Positions 59,264-64,000 of a stretch of DNA of 64,000 nt are shown here, in pieces. The stretch's first letter is position 1. Every line of letters starts with the position of its first letter. This DNA comes from Marinomonas spartinae. GTDB lineage: Bacteria > Pseudomonadota > Gammaproteobacteria > Pseudomonadales > Marinomonadaceae. The notes below the pieces were generated by a model. It saw only the letters and a program-made list of their open reading frames with translations. It did not search any database and was not told the origin of the DNA. Both the position numbers and the translations under genes were made by a program. The stretch covers positions 26,801 to 90,800 of the forward strand of contig NZ_JAEMUI010000021.1 of NCBI RefSeq assembly GCF_016461715.1, read 5' to 3'.

Positions 59264-60922
59264 ATGACATTCATGAACGGTGAAACACATCAGGTTTTTA
59301 ATCAACCCAAAGCGCTTGAACACTATAACGCTTACCTTGCTGATAGGGTGCTGCAGTATTGGCAGCAGCGCTTTGATGGCGGTTGGGGGACTGAGCTTTT
59401 GACAGATTTTGGTGCTAGAGTCGGCGGTGAATTGCAACAAGCGGGTTTTCTTGCCAATAAATATTTGCCGGAACTGCATACCCACAATCGTTTTGGTGAG
59501 CGCATTGATCAGGTTGAGTACCATCCAAGCTATCATCAATTAATGCAGCATGCTATCGAACATGGGCACTGTTCTTTGCCTTGGCAAAAACCGCAGGCTG
59601 GGAGTCATGTAGTGCGTGCGACCTTGGCAGTGTTGCATACCCATGCTGATCCTGGATCGGGTTGCCCACTTACTATGACATTTGCCAGTGTGCCTGCGAT
59701 TTCTGTTCAACCAAGCGTCGCCAAACTCTGGTTGCCGAAAATTTTCGCCAATCATTACGATGGTGATAATAAACCTTGGTTTGAAAAACAAGGGGTGACC
59801 ATAGGCATGGCGATGACAGAAAAGCAGGGTGGGTCTGATGTACGAGCAAATACCACCACAGCCACACCGCTCAAGGCAAGTGGGCCAGGTGAGCTGTATT
59901 CGTTAGTAGGGCACAAATGGTTTTGCTCGGCCCCCATGAGCGATGCCTTTCTTGTTCTGGCAAAGACGGATGATACTCAGTTGTCTTGTTTTTTAGTGCC
60001 TCGTTGGTGTGAGGATGGCCAAAAAAATGCTATTTACCTTCAACGTTTAAAAGATAAATTAGGAAATCAATCAAACGCCAGCTCTGAAATTGAATTTAGG
60101 GGGGCTCAAGGTTGGTTACTAGGGGAACCTGGCCGAGGCATTGCGACCATTATTCAAATGGTGGCGCTGACTCGTTATGACTGTATGTTGGGCTCATCGG
60201 CGTTGATGATGCAAGCGGCTAAAGAAGCCATTTGGCATACATCAGGACGGAGTGTTTTCGGTAAAAATCTCCATCAACAACCATTGATGCTGAATGTGCT
60301 TGCTGATCTTGCTCTTGAAGCAGAAGCGGCGCTTGCTATTTCGATGCGTATTGCCCATGCCCTGGATAATATGGCCGATGAGAAGCAGGCCGCATTAGTG
60401 CGCAGCGCCACGGCGATCGGTAAATATTGGATCTGTAAACGTGCCGTTCAGCATACCTATGAAGCGATGGAGTGTGTTGGCGGTGTGGGGTATGTACAGG
60501 ATAATGTCTTAAGCCGTTTATATAAAGAAGCGCCGGTCAATGCGATATGGGAAGGTTCTGGTAATGTGCAATGCCTCGACTTGTTACGAGTCTTCAACCG
60601 AGAACCTGACACATTGAAGGTCTTTTTAGAGGAGCTTGAGCTTGCCCGTCAGGCAAACCCTTTGTATGCAAAAAAACTCGATTCAGCCTATCGCTTGTTA
60701 GAAGACAAAGCTCATTTAGAGGTTCAGGCAAGACGAGTGATCGAGACCTTAGCACAGCTTTGGCAAGCCGCCAGCTTACTGATCTACGGCGATGAGGATA
60801 TCGCGGATGCTTTTGTAACCGCACGCTTCAGTGACCATGGTTTTCACCAATATGGTTGTTTAGACAGTGGCATTGATATGGCCAAGATTGTAGCGCGTTT
60901 TATGCCTAAGCTAACCTCTTAA
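59264..60922 (+). CDS. aidB: AidB-like acyl-CoA dehydrogenase
   Basis: A 552-residue flavoprotein of the AidB class. GMAMTEKQGGSDVRANTT, GHKWFCSAPMSDAFLVLAKT, RLKDKLGNQSNASSEIEF and GVGYVQDNVLSRLYKEAPVNAIWEGSGNVQCLDLLR are typical; the last contains the active-site glutamate. E. coli AidB binds DNA and is induced in the adaptive response to alkylating agents; its real substrate is unclear. GTG at 59258 is in frame, but AGGG at 59253-59256 fits ATG 59264. Length is near E. coli AidB (541). The gene is monocistronic; no ada gene is visible. Confidence 0.92.
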   Translation: MTFMNGETHQVFNQPKALEHYNAYLADRVLQYWQQRFDGGWGTELLTDFGARVGGELQQAGFLANKYLPELHTHNRFGERIDQVEYHPSYHQLMQHAIEHGHCSLPWQKPQAGSHVVRATLAVLHTHADPGSGCPLTMTFASVPAISVQPSVAKLWLPKIFANHYDGDNKPWFEKQGVTIGMAMTEKQGGSDVRANTTTATPLKASGPGELYSLVGHKWFCSAPMSDAFLVLAKTDDTQLSCFLVPRWCEDGQKNAIYLQRLKDKLGNQSNASSEIEFRGAQGWLLGEPGRGIATIIQMVALTRYDCMLGSSALMMQAAKEAIWHTSGRSVFGKNLHQQPLMLNVLADLALEAEAALAISMRIAHALDNMADEKQAALVRSATAIGKYWICKRAVQHTYEAMECVGGVGYVQDNVLSRLYKEAPVNAIWEGSGNVQCLDLLRVFNREPDTLKVFLEELELARQANPLYAKKLDSAYRLLEDKAHLEVQARRVIETLAQLWQAASLLIYGDEDIADAFVTARFSDHGFHQYGCLDSGIDMAKIVARFMPKLTS

Positions 60923-61027
60923 CAGATGGTGAATAATGGTGTTGGTATCGTTAAAGCGTTTTTCTCGCAATTTGGTAGCAATAGCCAAGTGGTATTTTTA
61001 TAAGTTAGTTTTATTGAGGGGATTCCT

Positions 61028-61249
61028 ATGACGGAGGAAGACAAACAAACTGCATTAGAGGCGTTAAAAATTGCGTTCACTTATATGCCAAAAGCGATAG
61101 AAGTGAACAAGTACGAATACGGTGAGCGATATCAGTTGGTGCTCAATCATGTGGAAACAGTCAGGGAAGCTCTGCTTATTCACGGTATCGACCCTGATGA
61201 AGTGGATGGCGAAGTGAATGCCGATATTGCGCCGAATTCGACTTATTAG
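61028..61249 (+). CDS. Small acidic hypothetical protein
   Basis: A 73-residue protein with a clear ribosome site (GAGGGG at a good distance) and its own hairpin at 61321 downstream. Residues 1-50 form two amphipathic helices (EEDKQTALEALKIAFTYMP, ERYQLVLNHVETVREALLIHG), followed by an acidic tail DPDEVDGEVNADI. No family is recognised. Confidence 0.65.
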   Translation: MTEEDKQTALEALKIAFTYMPKAIEVNKYEYGERYQLVLNHVETVREALLIHGIDPDEVDGEVNADIAPNSTY

Positions 61250-61320
61250 GCTTCTTTCATTGTCTTGATTCATACTGTTTGTGGGTGATGGCATGTGCCT
61301 CAGAGCTAGATTTGAAGTTA

Positions 61321-61356
61321 ACTCGCACTAAACGGATCTTACCGTTTAGTGCGAGT
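61321..61356. repeat. Perfect 15-bp inverted repeat
   Basis: ACTCGCACTAAACGG and its exact complement, six-base loop, between the converging small gene and the chemoreceptor gene. It has no T-run on either side, so it is not a conventional terminator, but its location at a convergent gene pair fits a transcript end. Confidence 0.8.
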
Positions 61357-61394
61357 GACTGGATGGTTTAAAAGGCATGATGAAAAAACTAAAA

Positions 61395-62963
61395 CTAAGC
61401 GTTTGATTGGAAGCCCATACGGAAACCACCCCAGTGCTTGCCCTTTACAAAAATCGGCACGGAGAGATCATGTAAGATCTCACCAGTGTCTCGTTTATAG
61501 GTTTGCAATAAAAAAGTATCGGTATGTGCGCCACAGCGACGTCCTGTTGGATCGTTAAAAATGCGTTTGGTGCGATTATTGATCAGGTCTTTTTCATAGT
61601 CACCGCTTAAGGGCTGACTGAACTTTTTGTTATGGGTCGGGAAATAACCATTGATATCTACCGCGCCAGCAAACATGACTTCGCTATGTTTTTCTAACAC
61701 GGCTTCTTGAATAGGCGGAAAAGCCCGATCACTAAATGAATCGTAGGCCGTGTTAAATTTCTCCGGATTACTCCCTGGAATGGGTCGATAATCTCTAGAA
61801 AAAACCGCTTCTTGGGTGAGCTCACCTTTTTCAATGGCCTCTTCAAAGACCTTAGCAATGGCCTGTGCCGAAGTGTGTGCTGTGTTGAGTAAATCTGAGA
61901 AAAACAGGGATTTATCGACTTTATCTAACTCTCTAAAGACCACTTCAGCACCATTACTTAAGCCGGACGCTTCTTGGGCTAAGCGGTCACTTCGTTGGGA
62001 TATATCGTTTAATGACGTGCCAATGCGAGAAATAGAGCCGCTAATTTGACTGCTGGTGGAACCTAATACTTCCCCTGCACTCTCCACCTGAGAAAGAACA
62101 ACGGAGGCGTTTTGTACTTCTTTGGTTAAAGAAACAAAGCGCTGAGTTTCCCCCAAGAGCGCGGTAGAGAGGGTTTCGGATAGCTCTTTTAGCGAGGACA
62201 TTTCGTGATTTGTGGCCTCACTGTTACGGCGCACATCTGTCAGTAAGCCAGAAATTTGCTCGGATGCCGTCGCGCTTTTTGCAGCAAGCGCACGGACTTC
62301 ATCAGCCACCACCGCAAAACCTCGACCTTGCTCCCCCGCACGTGCGGCTTCTATCGCGGCATTTAAAGCTAATAAATTGGTCTGCTCAGAAACCCCTTTG
62401 ATAACAGTGGTAATGGTATCGATGTCGTCGGCACTTTTAATTAACAATGCTAATTGATCACTGGCCGCTTGTACCTTTTGCGTTAACTCATTTATTTGCT
62501 CGGAACTTTGCGTAAGCATCTGCTGAGCGATGCGGCTTGATTCAGCGGTATCGCTCATGGTGTGAGTCAATTGAGTCAGGTTGTTAGAAAGCGTTAAGCC
62601 CGTATCTGAGAGACTTTCTACCGCTTGAGTAATCTGCTCACTATCATCACGGGTAATGTGGATGTCTTTGCTGAGAGTGTCAACGAAATGGGATACTTCA
62701 GCAGCTCCCATAGCCATTTTTGATGTGGCGCTGGTCACGGTTTTACTGACTTGAGAATAGCCTAAGTCCTCTTTCACAAGAGAGGGCTGATTGGGCTTTT
62801 TCTTATGCTTATGGGGTGCCGATAAAAATTTTGATAAGACAAGAAAACAGCAAAGTAGTATACCGACAAGAGCATAGGGTAAAGGCATAATGTCTTGTAA
62901 ATAGTTAATAACGCAGATCGCTATAAGCCCCAATACGCTCCCTAACTGTAAATACAATATCAT
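61395..62963 (-). CDS. Methyl-accepting chemotaxis protein with C-terminal sensory domain
   Basis: A 522-residue chemoreceptor with unusual order. Two N-terminal membrane segments (residues ~5-20 and 28-46) lead directly into the signalling domain; the hairpin tip is [20 protein letters not shown] (near 205). After it, residues ~375-522 form a separate C-terminal domain: [74 protein letters not shown]. This Cache/PAS-like ending recurs in a group of chemoreceptors that sense from the C-terminus. The ligand is unknown. The gene is monocistronic. Confidence 0.9.
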   Translation of the reverse strand: MILYLQLGSVLGLIAICVINYLQDIMPLPYALVGILLCCFLVLSKFLSAPHKHKKKPNQPSLVKEDLGYSQVSKTVTSATSKMAMGAAEVSHFVDTLSKDIHITRDDSEQITQAVESLSDTGLTLSNNLTQLTHTMSDTAESSRIAQQMLTQSSEQINELTQKVQAASDQLALLIKSADDIDTITTVIKGVSEQTNLLALNAAIEAARAGEQGRGFAVVADEVRALAAKSATASEQISGLLTDVRRNSEATNHEMSSLKELSETLSTALLGETQRFVSLTKEVQNASVVLSQVESAGEVLGSTSSQISGSISRIGTSLNDISQRSDRLAQEASGLSNGAEVVFRELDKVDKSLFFSDLLNTAHTSAQAIAKVFEEAIEKGELTQEAVFSRDYRPIPGSNPEKFNTAYDSFSDRAFPPIQEAVLEKHSEVMFAGAVDINGYFPTHNKKFSQPLSGDYEKDLINNRTKRIFNDPTGRRCGAHTDTFLLQTYKRDTGEILHDLSVPIFVKGKHWGGFRMGFQSNA

Positions 62964-63285
62964 GCTTCATGCTTCCTTATTGTTTTTCTCTAGTGTGTAA
63001 CTATGTCATTAGGAGGTCAATCTAAAATAGAAGGTGAGTCATCCTTAGTTCGGTTTTTTCACGACAATGCATCTGTGATTTTTGCTTTGATTTCAACGAT
63101 AACAGCCATGCTTGAAAGCGTTAAGTGTGATCGTTACCTATCTTCGCCGCTTGTCAAAGTCACTCAAAAGTAACTAATGCAAATATCTGGCTAACTTCCA
63201 ATAATACCGTGACATGCAGATGGATAAGATGATATTAGTCATTTAAAGTCAGTTTTACTTCTATAAATGTTCTCAGGTAAATGAA
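62964..63285. other. Intergenic region upstream of the second chemoreceptor and NTF2-like gene
   Basis: This 322-base divergent region contains no gene that I can support. It must carry both promoters. No operator-like palindrome was recognised. Confidence 0.45.
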
Positions 63286-63654
63286 ATGAAACCACAGCAA
63301 GTATTGAAGAGCTATGAGTTAGCTTTGGCTAGCCAAGATTGGTGTTTGGTGGAACCTTTAATGCATAAGAATGTTTGTGTGACATTTTCAAACGGGACTT
63401 TTAAAGGCATTGAAGAAGTTCGAACGGTCTTTGAAGAAAACTTTTCCTCTATAAAAGACGAGCAGTATTCAATATCAAAGGCACACTGGGCTCACATTTC
63501 TGAAACAGAAGCCGTGTGTCTGTATTGTTTCAGCTGGAAAGGAATTATTGAGGGAGAGCACTGCTCAGGAAGTGGCAGAGGTACCACTGTACTGATCAAT
63601 GAAAACGGATGCTGGCAAATAATAACGGAACATTTGGGGCCTAATGAGTCATAA
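63286..63654 (+). CDS. NTF2-like/SnoaL-type protein
   Basis: A 122-residue protein with the cone-shaped NTF2-like fold pattern: helix KPQQVLKSYELALASQDWCLVEPLMHKNVCVTFSNGTFKGIEEVRTVF, then strands HISETEAVCLYCFSWKGIIEG and GRGTTVLINENGCWQIITEHLG. These proteins are small enzymes or ligand-binding units with highly varied roles (SnoaL, ketosteroid isomerase, uncharacterised). No catalytic residues can be named with confidence. Five cysteines are present, more than is usual for so small a protein. The gene stands alone. Confidence 0.75.
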   Translation: MKPQQVLKSYELALASQDWCLVEPLMHKNVCVTFSNGTFKGIEEVRTVFEENFSSIKDEQYSISKAHWAHISETEAVCLYCFSWKGIIEGEHCSGSGRGTTVLINENGCWQIITEHLGPNES

Positions 63655-63732
63655 CCGATTTAGTTAAAGCAAAATAGCATATTAATGAAGTTCCAGCTTT
63701 GAGTCGCTAAGAATGTCTAATTTAAAATAGAA

Positions 63733-63981
63733 TCATTTTGGTTTTTTTAAGTGGTTTTTAAGTGAAGATTTTTTCATAAGCAAAAAAACGATTACGATCA
63801 GTAATACAGATGCTCCAGAACAAAGCAATGCAACAGACCAGCCATATGGACCAATATCGCACTGACTGCTTTCATACCGACATAGTACATCCAAAGGGCT
63901 ATAACGAAAGGTCCAATAAGAAAAATACCCAAGTATTAAAGCAATAAAAGATAAGAAAAAAGAAGCTGATATTTTAAACAA
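63733..63981 (-). CDS. Small membrane protein, possibly partial at its 5' end
   Basis: At least 82 residues with two hydrophobic segments (ISASFFLSFIALILGYFSYW and VALLCSGASVLLIVIVFLLM) separated by a loop with two cysteines (LCRYESSQCDIGP), and a basic tail. The first start in frame is TTG at 63981, but the frame stays open to the window edge, so it may begin outside the window. The family is not recognised. The two loop cysteines could form a disulfide if the loop is periplasmic. Confidence 0.55.
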   Translation of the reverse strand: MFKISASFFLSFIALILGYFSYWTFRYSPLDVLCRYESSQCDIGPYGWSVALLCSGASVLLIVIVFLLMKKSSLKNHLKKPK

Positions 63982-64000
63982 AAAACTAGGTGGAGGCTGT

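Overview
The window looks like chromosomal DNA of a marine gammaproteobacterium of the Oceanospirillales type, most like Marinomonas. The support is the combination of nadB / rpoE-rseABC-mucD, argA-argE, a ygiF-like CYTH gene beside glnE, zapA-6S RNA-5-FCL, prfB-lysS, and an AraC-type ArgR next to an arginine ABC transporter and a 1600-residue NAD-glutamate dehydrogenase. This placement rests on gene content and protein resemblance, not on a database search. No rRNA, tRNA, CRISPR array, integrase or complete insertion sequence was seen.

Layout. 1-1724: 5' end of a polyol ABC transporter operon (minus strand). 2048-8820: sdhE-ygfX, nadB, and the sigma-E envelope stress operon rpoE-rseA-rseB-rseC followed by the periplasmic protease mucD. 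9178-13288: a sodium:alanine/glycine symporter and arginine biosynthesis genes argA and argE. 13416-20281: CYTH phosphatase, glnE, a small YjfB-like protein, sbmA, a PhzF-family protein. 20350-31546: an arginine/glutamate block with an acetylornithine/succinylornithine aminotransferase, gdhB, AraC-type argR, aotP-aotJ-aotQ-aotM and a PII gene. 31669-36059: a small unknown gene, hemE, a DUF2927-like protein, a Nudix hydrolase and astE. 36137-40598: a candidate Zur operator and znuA, then the four-gene Kdo/CMP-Kdo pathway kdsD-kdsA-kdsC-kdsB. 40896-46209: a TraF-like outer-membrane protein, 5-formyl-THF cyclo-ligase, 6S RNA, zapA, prfB with its programmed frameshift, lysS.

From about 46.3 kb the window becomes an accessory landscape with small, AT-rich and single-function genes. 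It holds a Tse2/Tsi2-like toxin-immunity pair between lysS and hisC, followed directly by an inverted repeat; an acetyltransferase remnant; a PAS chemoreceptor; two cargo-like genes (DHCW-type cupin, nucleotidyltransferase-like); a metY gene broken by one extra G; an AT-rich MFS drug-efflux gene; butanediol dehydrogenase; two GNAT genes; a 385-residue protein of unknown function; aidB; a second chemoreceptor with its sensor at the C-terminus; and an NTF2-like protein. Several perfect inverted repeats without T-tracts lie between these genes.

The strongest functional theme is nitrogen. Arginine synthesis (argA, argE), uptake (aotPJQM), degradation (astC-type aminotransferase, astE, gdhB), the regulator ArgR, and the nitrogen-signalling proteins GlnE and PII sit within about 26 kb. 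The most notable possible new item is the orphan Tse2-like toxin with a Tsi2-like partner outside any visible type VI secretion locus.
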